NCBI GenBank assembly: GCA_030532425.1
Contig: JAUNLD010000004.1
Coordinates: 1-64,000, forward strand
Direction of reading: 5' to 3'
Source: Lautropia sp.
GTDB taxonomy: Bacteria; Pseudomonadota; Gammaproteobacteria; Burkholderiales; Burkholderiaceae_E
DNA length: 64,000 nucleotides
Shown: piece by piece, positions 32,097-41,594 of the stretch
Layout of the letters: every line of letters begins with the position of its first letter
Position numbering within the stretch: position 1 is the stretch's first letter
Made by a program: the position numbers and the translations under genes
Notes under the pieces: model-generated
Told to the model about the DNA's origin: nothing
The model's database searches: none
What the model saw: only the letters and a program-made list of their open reading frames with translations

Positions 32097-34379
32097 ATGC
32101 TGGCCCCCACCAAGGATCTCGCCAACGCTTGGACCGGTTTCAAATCCGGCGATTGGGAAAACACGATCGATGTGCGTGACTTCATCCAGAAGAACTACAC
32201 GCCTTACGAGGGGGATGCCGCTTTCCTGGCGCCCGCCACCGACGCCACGAAGCAGCTGTGGGCCGAGGTGATGGAGGGCATCAAGGTCGAGAACCGCACC
32301 CATGCGCCCTACAAGATCGACGCGCAGGTGGTATCGGGCATCACCAGCCACGGCCCCGGCTACATCGACAAGGATCTGGAAACCATCGTCGGCCTGCAGA
32401 CCGACGAGCCGCTCAAGCGGGCGATCATGCCCTTTGGCGGGCTGAAGATGGTGCAGGATTCCTGCAAGATCTATGACGTGGCGCTGAATCCGGTCGTTAC
32501 CGAAACCTTCACCAAGTATCGCAAGACGCACAATCAGGGCGTCTTCGATGTCTATACGCCCGACATCCGCCGCTGCCGCAAGTCGGGCGTGCTGACCGGG
32601 CTGCCCGATGCCTATGGCCGCGGCCGCATCATCGGCGACTACCGCCGTGTGGCGCTCTACGGCATCGACCGGCTGATGCTCGACAAGGTCGAGCAGTACA
32701 ACTCGCTGCAGGCCGATCTGGAAGCGGGCCGCAACCTTGAGGACATCATCCGCCAGCGCGAGGAGATTGCCGAGCAGCACAAGGCGCTGGGCCAGATGAA
32801 GGAGATGGCCGCCAGCTACGGCTTTGACATCTCCGGGCCGGCGCGCAACGCCCGCGAAGCCGTGCAGTGGACGTACTTTGCCTATCTGGCCGCCGTGAAG
32901 TCGCAGAACGGGGCCGCCATGTCCTTTGGCCGGGTTTCGTCCTTCCTCGACATCTACATCGAGCGCGACCTGCAGGCCGGTACGCTGACCGAGTCCGAGG
33001 CCCAGGAGCTGATCGACCATCTGGTCATGAAGCTGCGGATGGTGCGTTTCCTGCGCACGCCCGAGTACGACCAGCTCTTCTCGGGCGATCCGATCTGGGC
33101 CACCGAGTCGATCGGCGGCATGGGGCTGGATGGCCGGACGCTGGTCACGAAAAACAGCTTCCGATTCCTGAATACGCTCTACACGATGGGCGCCTCGCCC
33201 GAGCCGAACCTGACGGTGCTGTGGTCGGAGCAGCTGCCCGATGGCTTCAAGCGCTTCTGCTCGAAGGTGTCGATCGACACCTCGTCGATCCAGTACGAGA
33301 ACGACGACCTGATGCGCCCCGATTTCAACAGCGATGACTACGCCATCGCCTGCTGCGTGAGCCCGATGGTGGTGGGCAAGCAGATGCAGTTCTTCGGTGC
33401 CCGCGCCAACCTCGCCAAGACGCTGCTGTACGCGATCAACGGCGGTGTCGACGAGAAGACCAAGGAGCAGGTCGGTCCGAAGACCGAGCCGATCCTCGAC
33501 GAGGTGCTTGATTACGACACCGTGATGGCGCGGCTCGACAGCTTCATGGACTGGCTGGCCACCCAGTATGTCACCTCGCTCAACATCATCCACTACATGC
33601 ACGACAAGTACTGCTACGAGGCAGCACTGATGGCCCTGCATGACCGGGATGTGGCGCGGACGATGGCCTGCGGCGTTGCCGGTCTGTCGGTGGCGGCCGA
33701 TTCGCTGTCGGCGATCAAATACGCCAGGGTGCGCCCGGTGCGTGACAAGAACAACGTCGCGATCGACTTCGAGATCGAAGGCGAGTACCCGCAGTTCGGC
33801 AACAACGATGACCGCGTCGACAGCATCGCCTGCGATCTGGTCGAGCGCTTCATGAAGAAGGTGGCCTCGCACCCGATGTACCGCAACGCCACGCCGACGC
33901 AATCGGTGCTGACGATCACCTCCAACGTCGTCTACGGCAAGAAGACCGGCAACACCCCTTGCGGTCGCCGCGCCGGCGCACCCTTCGGCCCCGGGGCCAA
34001 CCCGATGCACGGCCGCGATGTCTGCGGTGCCGTCGCCTCGCTCAGCTCGGTGGCGAAGCTGCCCTTCGAGTTCGCCAAGGACGGCATCTCGTACACCTTC
34101 TCGATCGTGCCCGGCGCGCTGGGCAAGGACGAGGCCAGCCGCGAGCGCAACCTGGCCGGCCTGATGGATGGGTACTTCCACCATGAGGATGGGGTCGAGG
34201 GTGGCCAGCACCTGAACGTCAACGTGCTGAACCGCGAGATGCTGCTCGAGGCGATGAACGACCCCGAGAAGTACCCGCAGCTGACGATCCGGGTATCGGG
34301 CTATGCGGTGCGCTTCAACTCGCTCACCAGGGAGCAGCAGCAGGACGTGATTACCCGTACCTTCACCTCGTCGATCTGA
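32097..34379 (+). CDS. pflB: Formate C-acetyltransferase (pyruvate formate-lyase)
   Basis: 760 aa, same length as E. coli PflB. Converts pyruvate + CoA to acetyl-CoA + formate by a glycyl radical mechanism under anaerobiosis. Active-site cysteines 419-420 in IACCVSPM; radical glycine 735 in [15 protein letters not shown] ribosome-binding site upstream. The activase gene pflA follows, so the system is complete; no focA formate channel is seen. The 210 bp upstream are distinctly AT-richer than the genome and contain TTTGGCC twice (31915, 31927). I found no clean FNR box, although anaerobic control is expected. Enzymes with this lifestyle are uncommon in Burkholderiales. Confidence 0.97.
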   Translation: MLAPTKDLANAWTGFKSGDWENTIDVRDFIQKNYTPYEGDAAFLAPATDATKQLWAEVMEGIKVENRTHAPYKIDAQVVSGITSHGPGYIDKDLETIVGLQTDEPLKRAIMPFGGLKMVQDSCKIYDVALNPVVTETFTKYRKTHNQGVFDVYTPDIRRCRKSGVLTGLPDAYGRGRIIGDYRRVALYGIDRLMLDKVEQYNSLQADLEAGRNLEDIIRQREEIAEQHKALGQMKEMAASYGFDISGPARNAREAVQWTYFAYLAAVKSQNGAAMSFGRVSSFLDIYIERDLQAGTLTESEAQELIDHLVMKLRMVRFLRTPEYDQLFSGDPIWATESIGGMGLDGRTLVTKNSFRFLNTLYTMGASPEPNLTVLWSEQLPDGFKRFCSKVSIDTSSIQYENDDLMRPDFNSDDYAIACCVSPMVVGKQMQFFGARANLAKTLLYAINGGVDEKTKEQVGPKTEPILDEVLDYDTVMARLDSFMDWLATQYVTSLNIIHYMHDKYCYEAALMALHDRDVARTMACGVAGLSVAADSLSAIKYARVRPVRDKNNVAIDFEIEGEYPQFGNNDDRVDSIACDLVERFMKKVASHPMYRNATPTQSVLTITSNVVYGKKTGNTPCGRRAGAPFGPGANPMHGRDVCGAVASLSSVAKLPFEFAKDGISYTFSIVPGALGKDEASRERNLAGLMDGYFHHEDGVEGGQHLNVNVLNREMLLEAMNDPEKYPQLTIRVSGYAVRFNSLTREQQQDVITRTFTSSI

Positions 34380-34505
34380 GGTGACAGGGGCGGGCCGGGC
34401 AGGGGCGTCGGCGCCTGCCTCCGTCCGCATCAGCCGGTGCCGGGCCCTGGGCCCGGCATTGTCGTGACTGGGCTGGCCTGCCCGGGCGGGCTCTTCTTCT
34501 TGTCC

Positions 34506-35345
34506 ATGAAAACCATCGTTCCAGTCGCGCCGCATGCCAGCGGGGCCCCTCATCCGGACGGCAGCCATGCCGTCGATCATCACGAGCACCGGCGCCATTA
34601 CCACGGCACGGGGCTGGTGCATTCGGTCGAGTCCTGCGGCACGGTGGACGGGCCCGGCCTGCGCTTCGTGCTGTTCCTGCAGGGCTGCCTGATGCGCTGC
34701 CTGTATTGCCACAACCGTGACACCTGGGACATGCACCCGGACACGGCCCGGGAGATGAGCGTGGACGAGGTGATGAAGCAGGTGCTCTCGTACCGTCATT
34801 ATCTGAAGGCCACGGGGGGTGGCGTCACGGCCAGTGGCGGCGAGCCGCTGCTGCAGGACGAGTTCGTGCGGGACTGGTTCAGGGCCTGTGCTGCGCACGA
34901 CATCCACACCTGTCTGGACACGAATGGTTACGCGCGCCATTACGACCACATCCTCGATGATCTGCTCGACCACACCCGTCTGGTGATGCTGGACCTGAAG
35001 CAGATCGACCCCGGGATCCACAAGGTGCTGACCGGCATTCCGAACACGAAACCGCTGCGCTTTGCCCGCCATCTGGCCGAGCGGGGGCAGCCGGTGCGCG
35101 TGCGTTACGTGATCGTGCCCGGCTATACCGATGATGACCGTTCGGCCCATCTGCTGGGTGAATTCATCGGAGACATGCCCAACGTCGACACGGTGGAGCT
35201 GCTGCCCTATCACGAGCTGGGCGTGCACAAATGGGCGCATTTTGGTGACGAATACCGGCTGGCCGGCGTGAAACCGCCGCCGAAGGCGCGCGTGCAGGCC
35301 ATCGCCAGCATCCTGCAGGGCTACGGCAAGCAGATCATCGTCTGA
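34506..35345 (+). CDS. pflA: Pyruvate formate-lyase 1-activating enzyme
   Basis: 279 aa radical-SAM enzyme that installs the glycyl radical in PflB. Iron-sulfur motif CLMRCLYC (CxxxCxxC) and [17 protein letters not shown] and LLPYHELG are typical. Start placed at MKTIVPV; there is no strong ribosome-binding site, and the N-terminal 35 residues (His/Pro-rich, including [16 protein letters not shown]) are an extension not found in short PflA proteins. The 126-bp gap after pflB shows no terminator. Cytoplasmic. Confidence 0.95.
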   Translation: MKTIVPVAPHASGAPHPDGSHAVDHHEHRRHYHGTGLVHSVESCGTVDGPGLRFVLFLQGCLMRCLYCHNRDTWDMHPDTAREMSVDEVMKQVLSYRHYLKATGGGVTASGGEPLLQDEFVRDWFRACAAHDIHTCLDTNGYARHYDHILDDLLDHTRLVMLDLKQIDPGIHKVLTGIPNTKPLRFARHLAERGQPVRVRYVIVPGYTDDDRSAHLLGEFIGDMPNVDTVELLPYHELGVHKWAHFGDEYRLAGVKPPPKARVQAIASILQGYGKQIIV

Positions 35346-35470
35346 GCCCGGTGTTGTGCTGAGGCCATGATCCCTTTTCCCGATATGGTCTGGCGAGGCA
35401 CCTTCCGGCGTGCCTGGCCCCGGTGAGTCGGGTGGCGGGCCGAGCGCACCAGCAGGATCGAGTCAAACAC

Positions 35471-36169
35471 ATGAACCGAAGCATTCATGCCGAATCACAT
35501 TACAGCAGCCGCAACAACTGGCTGAGGGCCGGCGTGCTGGGCGCCAACGATGGCCTGATCTCGACCGCGAGTCTCCTGATGGGGATGGTGGCCGCAGCAG
35601 CCGACAGCCGGACGCTGGTGCTGGCCGGCATCTCGGCGATGGTGGCCGGGGCCGTGTCGATGGCGGCGGGCGAATACGTGTCGGTGTCCAGTCAGGCCGA
35701 TACCGAGAAGGCCGACCTGCACAAGGAAAGGCAGGAGCTGGCCACGAACCCCGAGGCCGAGCTGCAGGAGCTGACGCAGATCTATCAGTCCCGCGGTCTC
35801 GACCCGGCGCTGGCCCGGCAGGTCGCCGAAAGCCTGACCCGGCACGATGCGCTCAATGCCCATGCGCGTGACGAGATCGGCATCAGTGAAACCGTCGAGA
35901 CCAACCCGGTCCAGGCGGCCTGGGCCTCGGCGCTGGCCTTCTGTGTCGGGGCCATCCTGCCGCTGCTGGTCGTGGCGTTGCTGCCGGCGGGGGTGCTGGG
36001 ACTGTCGCTGCCGGCCAGCACGATGCTCGGCCTGGGCGCGCTGGGGTGGCTGTCGGCCCGTCTGGGCGGTGCGCCGGCAGCACGCGCGGTGATCCGCATC
36101 CTGCTCTGGGGGGCGGGTGCGATGGGCTTCTGCGCACTGATCGGGCATTGGGCGGGCATCACCGTGTAG
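35471..36169 (+). CDS. VIT1/CCC1-family iron/manganese transporter
   Basis: 232 aa. Family start SSRNNWLRAGVLGANDGLIST, then VAGAVSMAAGEYVSVSSQADTEKADLHKE (metal-binding region rich in Glu/Asp). There are five membrane segments: two N-terminal, three C-terminal (starting at ASALAFCVGAILPLLVVAL). The family moves Fe2+ or Mn2+ out of the cytoplasm. The gene is alone between pflA and the convergent dld gene. Metal specificity cannot be read from the sequence. Confidence 0.9.
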   Translation: MNRSIHAESHYSSRNNWLRAGVLGANDGLISTASLLMGMVAAAADSRTLVLAGISAMVAGAVSMAAGEYVSVSSQADTEKADLHKERQELATNPEAELQELTQIYQSRGLDPALARQVAESLTRHDALNAHARDEIGISETVETNPVQAAWASALAFCVGAILPLLVVALLPAGVLGLSLPASTMLGLGALGWLSARLGGAPAARAVIRILLWGAGAMGFCALIGHWAGITV

Positions 36170-36194
36170 CGGCCCGCACCGTGGCCAGCGGCGG

Positions 36195-37886
36195 TCAGGC
36201 CCAGTGTTTTTTCTTCGAGGTCTGGCCGATGCCGGGGTTGAAGCTGTTGGTCGGGTCAAGCTTGCGGTAGAAGCGCCTGAGCGGTGGGGCAGCCGGGTAG
36301 AGATGGCCGACGTTGTGTTCGGCCGGGTAGCGGGCACCACGGGCGTCGAGCAGGGCCAGCATCTCGTGTTCCAGCGCCATCGGGTCGTGCCCCTTCCTGA
36401 CGATGTAGTCCTGATGGAAGACGTGGCACATGAAGTGGCCGTAATAGAGCTTGTGGCTGATGCGGTTGTCGATCTCGGGGGGCAGCTGTTCGAACCAGTC
36501 GGGGTCGTTGCGGCGCAGGGCGATGTCGAGGGCGACGATGTCCTCGACCTCACGGGCATGCACGGCCCGATAGCGCACGGCAGCCGAGGCCACGGCGAAG
36601 CGGTGCAGCATGGCGGCCTGGGCCTCGTCGGGGCTGCATTCGATGAAGCCGCCCCGGTCGGGCTGGGCGAAGTAGTCCTGCAGGTAGTGGCGGGCTTCGT
36701 CGATGCCTTCGCCACCCATCTTGAGCACGAGATGATGTTCGTAGCGGTCGCGGTACTGGCGCAGGCTGGCCGGCAGGTGCTGGGGCAGCAGGCGTGAGAA
36801 GGCCTGCAGGACGCGGTCGGCACAATGCCGGGGCAGCAGCGGAAAGCGGCGGGCGACGCGGTCGATCCGTGCCTTGAAGGCGAAGAGCGCGGGCAGGCGG
36901 TGGGTGCCCAGTTTCCGGATGAGCCAGAAGGTGTCCTTGCCGTAGGTGGCGGCGATGTCGAAGGCATCGCGATGGATGTATTCGCCCGAGATCGGCAGGT
37001 TGCGGAAGCGGGAGAGCATGTGCCGGCGCAGTTCGCTGAGCACGGCGGTGTGGCGGGTGCCGATGTAGAAGACGGCGGTGTCCTTCTCCAGCGGAAAGGT
37101 GTCGAGGCGCACGGCGAAGACCGCCAGCCGGCCCGCCGAGCCGGAGGCCTCGTAATGACGGGCCGGATCGGCATTGAAGCGTGCGGGGGAGTCGGCATCC
37201 ACCTGCCGCACATGGTGGCAGTAGGCGTGGTCGTGCCCCTTGCCGGCCCCCAGCAGCACGTCGCGTGGCTGGTAGCGGCCGGCTTGCAGGCGGCCCAGGA
37301 TCTCCTCGGGGGTGGTGCCCAGGTCGATGCCCAGGTGGTTGACCAGCTGCAGGCGGCCGTCGCCATCCCGTTGTGCGTAGAGTGCCATCTCGGTGTAGGC
37401 GGGCCCGCGCTGCACCAGTGCCCCGCCCGAGTTGTTGCAGATGCCGCCGATGACCGAGGCACCGATGCACGAGGAACCGATCACCGAGTGCGGTTCGCGG
37501 CCATGTTCCTTCAGCTGCTGCTCCAGGGCGTTCAGCGTGGCGCCGGGCAGGCAGACCACCTGTTCGGCCCGGTTCAGCAGCTGGATGCCGTCCATGCGCA
37601 TCGTGTTGATGATGACCAGGTCGCGGTCATAGCCCTGGCCGGCCGGGGTCGAGCCGCCGGTCAGGCCGGTGTTGGCGGCCTGGCTGATGGTGATGACGTC
37701 AGCCTCGACGCAGGCCTGCAGCACCTGCCAGTATTCGAGCAGGGTGCCGGGGCGAACCACGGCCAGGGCCTGGCCCTGGCCGAAGCGGTAGCCGGTGCGA
37801 TAGGGTTCGGTGTGGGCCGGATCGGTCAGCAGATGGGTGGGGCCGACGATGTGGCGGATCCGGTCGAGAAGCGCGTGCTGCGTCAT
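36195..37886 (-). CDS. dld: Quinone-dependent D-lactate dehydrogenase
   Basis: 563 aa; E. coli Dld has 571. Peripheral membrane FAD enzyme oxidising D-lactate to pyruvate. FAD-binding signature: VITISQAANTGLTGGSTP and HSVIGSSCIGASVIGGICNNSGG; the respiratory D-LDH membrane-binding domain follows, with HRLPALFAFKARIDR, YEHHLVLKMGGEGID and AEHNVGHLYPA at the end. Start at MTQHALLDRI; an upstream extension to 38036 is not needed. Convergent with the VIT gene. With pflBA it suggests flexible pyruvate/lactate metabolism. Confidence 0.94.
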   Translation of the reverse strand: MTQHALLDRIRHIVGPTHLLTDPAHTEPYRTGYRFGQGQALAVVRPGTLLEYWQVLQACVEADVITISQAANTGLTGGSTPAGQGYDRDLVIINTMRMDGIQLLNRAEQVVCLPGATLNALEQQLKEHGREPHSVIGSSCIGASVIGGICNNSGGALVQRGPAYTEMALYAQRDGDGRLQLVNHLGIDLGTTPEEILGRLQAGRYQPRDVLLGAGKGHDHAYCHHVRQVDADSPARFNADPARHYEASGSAGRLAVFAVRLDTFPLEKDTAVFYIGTRHTAVLSELRRHMLSRFRNLPISGEYIHRDAFDIAATYGKDTFWLIRKLGTHRLPALFAFKARIDRVARRFPLLPRHCADRVLQAFSRLLPQHLPASLRQYRDRYEHHLVLKMGGEGIDEARHYLQDYFAQPDRGGFIECSPDEAQAAMLHRFAVASAAVRYRAVHAREVEDIVALDIALRRNDPDWFEQLPPEIDNRISHKLYYGHFMCHVFHQDYIVRKGHDPMALEHEMLALLDARGARYPAEHNVGHLYPAAPPLRRFYRKLDPTNSFNPGIGQTSKKKHWA

Positions 37887-38223
37887 GATCTGAACAGCGT
37901 GCCGGCCGGCGCGCCGCAAAGGGAATGATGGATGGCGCGATGTTAATACGGGGCGGCTGGCCTTGCGCCGTCCGGCGATCATCCGGCCCAGGTAGACCAG
38001 CCCCGTGGCCAGTGACAGATGGCCAGACCAGGTCACCGGCCCGGTCGACAGTCCCCGCTGGTCCCGGTGGTGCTTTTGCGGGCATGACAGGCTCTAGAAT
38101 AAGAGGCCTGGCCGGGGCGAGCCTTGGGCTGGGCCTCTGGCGGCTGGACGTGCGGTGGGGGGCAGCCCCTGGCGACGGCGTTGTCCCGGCGGCTTTTCGT
38201 GAACGGATCAGGATTCTTCAGGC
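37887..38223. other. 337-bp divergent region between dld and HAD hydrolase gene
   Basis: Contains the imperfect palindrome CTCTAGAATAAGAG (38090-38103) with an embedded TAGAAT box that could be a -10 for the HAD gene. No convincing -35. No further gene seen. Confidence 0.4.
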
Positions 38224-39045
38224 ATGAGCGAGACACTGCGCGACCGGATCAAGGCGGTCTTTTTCGACATCGATGACACGATCTACAGCAAGGACACCGA
38301 TCAGCTGTCGCCCGGTATCGAAAAGGTCTTCACCCGGTTGCAGCAGCGGGGCATCGTGCCGGGCATTGCCACCGGCCGGGCGCGCTACATCTTTCCGCCG
38401 GTCCTTGAGGCGGTACTGGCGCGCACCGGGGTCGAACGCTTTGTGACCATCAACGGCCAGCTGAACCTGCATCGGCAGGATCTGGTGTCCGACTACCCGA
38501 TCGCTGCCGATGACGTGGCGCGGATCGTCCGGTATTTCCAGGGGGAGGGGGTGCCGCTGGCCTTTGCCGGTCGCACCCGGATGGCGGTCGATCGTGATGA
38601 TCCCCGCTTCAATGCGGCACTTGATCCCATCACCCGTGAGCATCCCGTCGATCCGCACGCTGCCGAGCGGCATGCGGTCTACCAGGTGATCGCGGGCTAT
38701 GACGAATCCCGCGAGGCAGCGGTGCAGGCCTCGGGTGTGCTGGACGGCGGGCGCTTCAAGACCGTGCGCTGGCACCCCGATGCGGTGGACGTCCTCAACG
38801 TCGAAGGCTCGAAGGTGCGCGGCATCCGCGACATGATCGCGCCGCTGGGGCTGACGCTGGACAACGTGATGGTGTTCGGCGATTCGCTCAACGACATCGA
38901 GATGCTGTCCGAGGCCGGCTTCGGCGTGGCCATGGGCAATGGCCACCCGCAGGCCATCGCCCGGGCCGATTTCCGGGCGCGTCCGCAGGCCGAGGGCGGG
39001 GTCTTTCATGCGCTGGTCGATCTGGGGCTCATCGACGGCGACTGA
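38224..39045 (+). CDS. HAD-superfamily (Cof/IIB-type) hydrolase
   Basis: 273 aa. Motif I VFFDIDDTIYS contains the nucleophile Asp; a Thr/Gly motif II ATGRARYI; Lys in VEGSKVRG; motif IV VMVFGDSLNDIEML and GVAMGNGHPQ. The cap domain between motifs II and III and the overall order match the Cof-type IIB subfamily, which dephosphorylates sugar phosphates, flavin or pyridoxal phosphates. Specific substrate unknown. Single gene. Confidence 0.9.
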   Translation: MSETLRDRIKAVFFDIDDTIYSKDTDQLSPGIEKVFTRLQQRGIVPGIATGRARYIFPPVLEAVLARTGVERFVTINGQLNLHRQDLVSDYPIAADDVARIVRYFQGEGVPLAFAGRTRMAVDRDDPRFNAALDPITREHPVDPHAAERHAVYQVIAGYDESREAAVQASGVLDGGRFKTVRWHPDAVDVLNVEGSKVRGIRDMIAPLGLTLDNVMVFGDSLNDIEMLSEAGFGVAMGNGHPQAIARADFRARPQAEGGVFHALVDLGLIDGD

Positions 39046-39323
39046 AGGCCGGGGGCCGGGCGGGTGCGCAGCGGCGCCTGCCTTCAGTCCATGCGCCAGC
39101 GACGGGTGTCTCAAAAACCGTGCACCGAGGGTGCCCGTGCACCTGCTGTCCTGAATGAGAAGTAAAATCAGTCTCGATGACGCTGGCCTCAGCTGACCCG
39201 GATGCCGGTCAGATCTGGGCTTGAGGGGGCCGGTGCTGGCCAGGCCCCCAATAGCGTGGGCGCAAGGCCCCTGGCCTGTGCGTCGATCCCAGTCCCTATC
39301 TTTAACCCTGAAAGGAAGACCTC

Positions 39324-39410
39324 ATGCTGGCAAACATCCGTGTCCGGTTCGATTCATCCTGGCCGTCACGGTCGGCAGCCGCGCCCGTCATTCCGGCGGG
39401 GAATGGCTGA
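39324..39410 (+). CDS. 28-aa candidate leader peptide upstream of DUF2325 gene
   Basis: Small frame MLANIRVRFDSSW... of 28 codons with an AAGGAAG ribosome-binding site 6 nt before its ATG, one of the best in the window. Its TGA (39408-39410) overlaps the ATG (39410) of the DUF2325 gene as TGATG, the classic geometry of translational coupling. No homology can be assigned to so short a peptide. It may also simply mark an alternative start region. Confidence 0.4.
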   Translation: MLANIRVRFDSSWPSRSAAAPVIPAGNG

Positions 39411-40162
39411 TGAAGCCCCGGCAGACCCACCTGGATGGGGCTCTGGCCGAGCTGAAGGCGTTGCGCCAGGCCTACGGGGCGGCGCAGCAGCGCTGCACCG
39501 ACAGCCTGAGCCGCCTGCATCGTCGCAATCAGGAACTGGAGGCCGAAGTGATGCGCCTGCGTGCGCAACTGATGTCGCACCAGACGGCACTGGCCTGGGC
39601 ACGCGAGGATCGGGCGCGGCTGCTGGCGACGGTGCCGGGACTGCCGTCACGGGTGCGCCTGGCAGCGCGGATCGAGGCGATGGCCGTCAGGATGCAGGCG
39701 CTGGTGCGGATGGTGCTGAAGCTGGAGGCGCGTTGTCCGCCGCCGGCGGAGGCGGAGCAGGAGGCTGCCCCGCTGCCGCTGCGGGCGCCATCGGTGGCGC
39801 CGCAGGCGCCCGTGACCGCAGGGCAGCCGGCCCAGGAGGGGCCGCCGCCAGAAGCCGAGGATATTCCCGACCTTGAAGAACGGCTGGTCGAGGCCGATCT
39901 GGTAATCTGTCAGACAGGATGCCTCAGTCATCAGGCCTACTGGCGGATGCAGGACCATTGCCGGCGCCACAACAAGCCCTGTGTCCTGGTTGCCCAGCCC
40001 GAGGCGCTGCGCATCGTCCGTATCCATAATCGGGACAGAATCGTGGCGGCGGCGCCCGTGATGGCTGCTGATGATGCGACGACAGATGCAGTGCGGCGCA
40101 GAATGCCGGATACTATGGCGTTTGACGCGTTGATGGATGAAGACTCACGCCACGATGGTTGA
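39410..40162 (+). CDS. DUF2325-domain protein
   Basis: 250 aa. N-terminal coiled coil (residues about 5-70, HLDGALAELKALRQAYGAA onward). A Pro/Ala-rich linker follows, then the C-terminal DUF2325 core at about 160-200: EADLVICQTGCLSHQAYWRM and HNKPCVLVAQPEALR. Function is unknown, though members often lie beside iron or metal genes; here fur follows 139 bp downstream. The start overlaps the stop of a short ORF with a good ribosome-binding site. Confidence 0.85.
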   Translation: MKPRQTHLDGALAELKALRQAYGAAQQRCTDSLSRLHRRNQELEAEVMRLRAQLMSHQTALAWAREDRARLLATVPGLPSRVRLAARIEAMAVRMQALVRMVLKLEARCPPPAEAEQEAAPLPLRAPSVAPQAPVTAGQPAQEGPPPEAEDIPDLEERLVEADLVICQTGCLSHQAYWRMQDHCRRHNKPCVLVAQPEALRIVRIHNRDRIVAAAPVMAADDATTDAVRRRMPDTMAFDALMDEDSRHDG

Positions 40163-40301
40163 GGCTTCATCCGGTGTTGCCGTGGCCTGGCAGGCCGTGG
40201 CAGGGCACATGCTGACCGTTAACCCTTCATTTGCCACGGGCTGTCTGGGGCGCAGGTACCCAGACCGTGGTGGCGAATGCCGTTTTATCTCAGGAAAGTC
40301 A

Positions 40302-40742
40302 ATGAGCGTACAGGATCAGGAGTTGCGCAGCGTCGGTCTGAAGGCGACCTTGCCGCGCATCAAGGTTTTGGAAATCATCCGTGGCAGCGAAGAGCGTCAC
40401 CTGTCGGCCGAGGACGTCTTCCGGCGCCTGCTGGAGCAGGGACATGACGTGGGTCTGGCCACGGTCTACCGCGTACTGTCGCAGCTGGAAGGTGCCGGCC
40501 TGCTGAGCCGCAACGTCTTCGATGGCGGCAAGGCCGTCTTCGAGATGAACGAGGGCGATCATCACGATCACCTCATCTGTGTCAGCTGTGGCCGGGTGGA
40601 GGAGTTCACCAACCCCACCATCGAGAAGATCCAGTACGAGGTGGCCGAGGCGCATGGCTACGAGCTGTCCGAGCGCCGGCTGGCGCTCTACGGTGTCTGC
40701 CCCACCTGCCAGAAGAACCCGCCGCAGCGCGGCCGGGGCTGA
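40302..40742 (+). CDS. fur: Ferric uptake regulator Fur
   Basis: 146 aa Fe2+-responsive repressor. Winged helix LKATLPRIKVLEIIRG and VGLATVYRVLSQLEGAGLL; metal-binding region HHDHLICVSCGRVEEF with the CxxC, and a second CPTC near the C-terminus. Ribosome-binding site CAGGAAA upstream. The order DUF2325 - fur - nitroreductase, with 3 bp to the latter, suggests an operon. Fur rather than Zur or PerR is inferred from the whole-length match of motifs. Confidence 0.95.
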   Translation: MSVQDQELRSVGLKATLPRIKVLEIIRGSEERHLSAEDVFRRLLEQGHDVGLATVYRVLSQLEGAGLLSRNVFDGGKAVFEMNEGDHHDHLICVSCGRVEEFTNPTIEKIQYEVAEAHGYELSERRLALYGVCPTCQKNPPQRGRG

Positions 40743-40745
40743 ATC

Positions 40746-41351
40746 GTGATCGACTACGATCCCGATCTCGAAGAGGCGGGGGAAATTGCCATCGCGGCGC
40801 TGCTGGGCCGGTTCTCGGTCTGGCCGCTGGTCTCGCCTGCGCCCAGTGCCGGCGAGCTGGCCCAGGCCTTCGATCTGGCGATGCGGGCCCCCGATCACGG
40901 CCACCTGCAACCCTGGCGCTTCCTGACGGTGCGTGACGAGGCCCGGGCCGATCTGGCCGGGTTGCTGGTCGAAGCGGCGCGGGCGCGTGGCCACGATGAT
41001 CCGGAGCGCTATCGCAAGAAGCCGATGGCGGCGCCGCTGACCATCGTCGCGGCGGTACGCCTGACCGAATCTCCCAAGGTGCCCGAGATCGAGCAGTGGC
41101 TGGCGGCCGGTGCTGCCGTGATGAACCTGCTCAACGGCCTGTACCTGCTGGGCTACGGGGCCATCTGGGTCACGGGCCCCAATACCTTTGATCCTGCGGT
41201 TCGTGATGCCCTGGGCTTTGGCGAGGATGAGCAGCTGCTGGGCTTCATCCATGTGGGTACGCCCGAACCGGGTCAGAAGCGGCCCGAACGTGCCTGCCAC
41301 TCCGGTTTTGTCCGTGAATGGCAGGGCAGGATGGCCCACGGGGGGAGCTGA
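40746..41351 (+). CDS. Nitroreductase-family protein (YdjA-like)
   Basis: 201 aa. Begins with GTG 3 bp after the fur stop. FMN-binding features: AMRAPDHGHLQPWRFL with the nitroreductase RAPDHGxLxPWR pattern, and GAAVMNLLNGLYLLGYGAIWVTG. The short single-domain size and LQPWRF motif fit the YdjA-type nitroreductases. Reduces nitro compounds or flavin-related substrates with NAD(P)H; the physiological substrate is unknown. Probably co-transcribed with fur. Confidence 0.88.
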   Translation: MIDYDPDLEEAGEIAIAALLGRFSVWPLVSPAPSAGELAQAFDLAMRAPDHGHLQPWRFLTVRDEARADLAGLLVEAARARGHDDPERYRKKPMAAPLTIVAAVRLTESPKVPEIEQWLAAGAAVMNLLNGLYLLGYGAIWVTGPNTFDPAVRDALGFGEDEQLLGFIHVGTPEPGQKRPERACHSGFVREWQGRMAHGGS

Positions 41352-41594
41352 CCCTGACGCTTCCGCCTGCCGGACGCCAGACCGCCATGAGCACGGTGTG
41401 AGTCCGGTGTGGGCCGGGGGATCTGCCTGCAGGAAGCATCCCGCGGCCGTGGGCCAGCGCTGCCTGCCAGGCTGCAGGCCATGGCGGCCTGTCAACCTGG
41501 ATGGGGCTGCCGGCGTTGCCAAGCAGCAGGCCGGGCATGCCCGTGCCATCAACCGTCCTTCGGCAACGTCACGCCGACACAGGAGTACAACCCA

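Noticed and set aside
32070..35240. A minus-strand open frame of about 1056 codons antisense to pflB/pflA
   Set aside because: Antisense to two unmistakable genes, with His/Val/Arg-biased composition and no domain.
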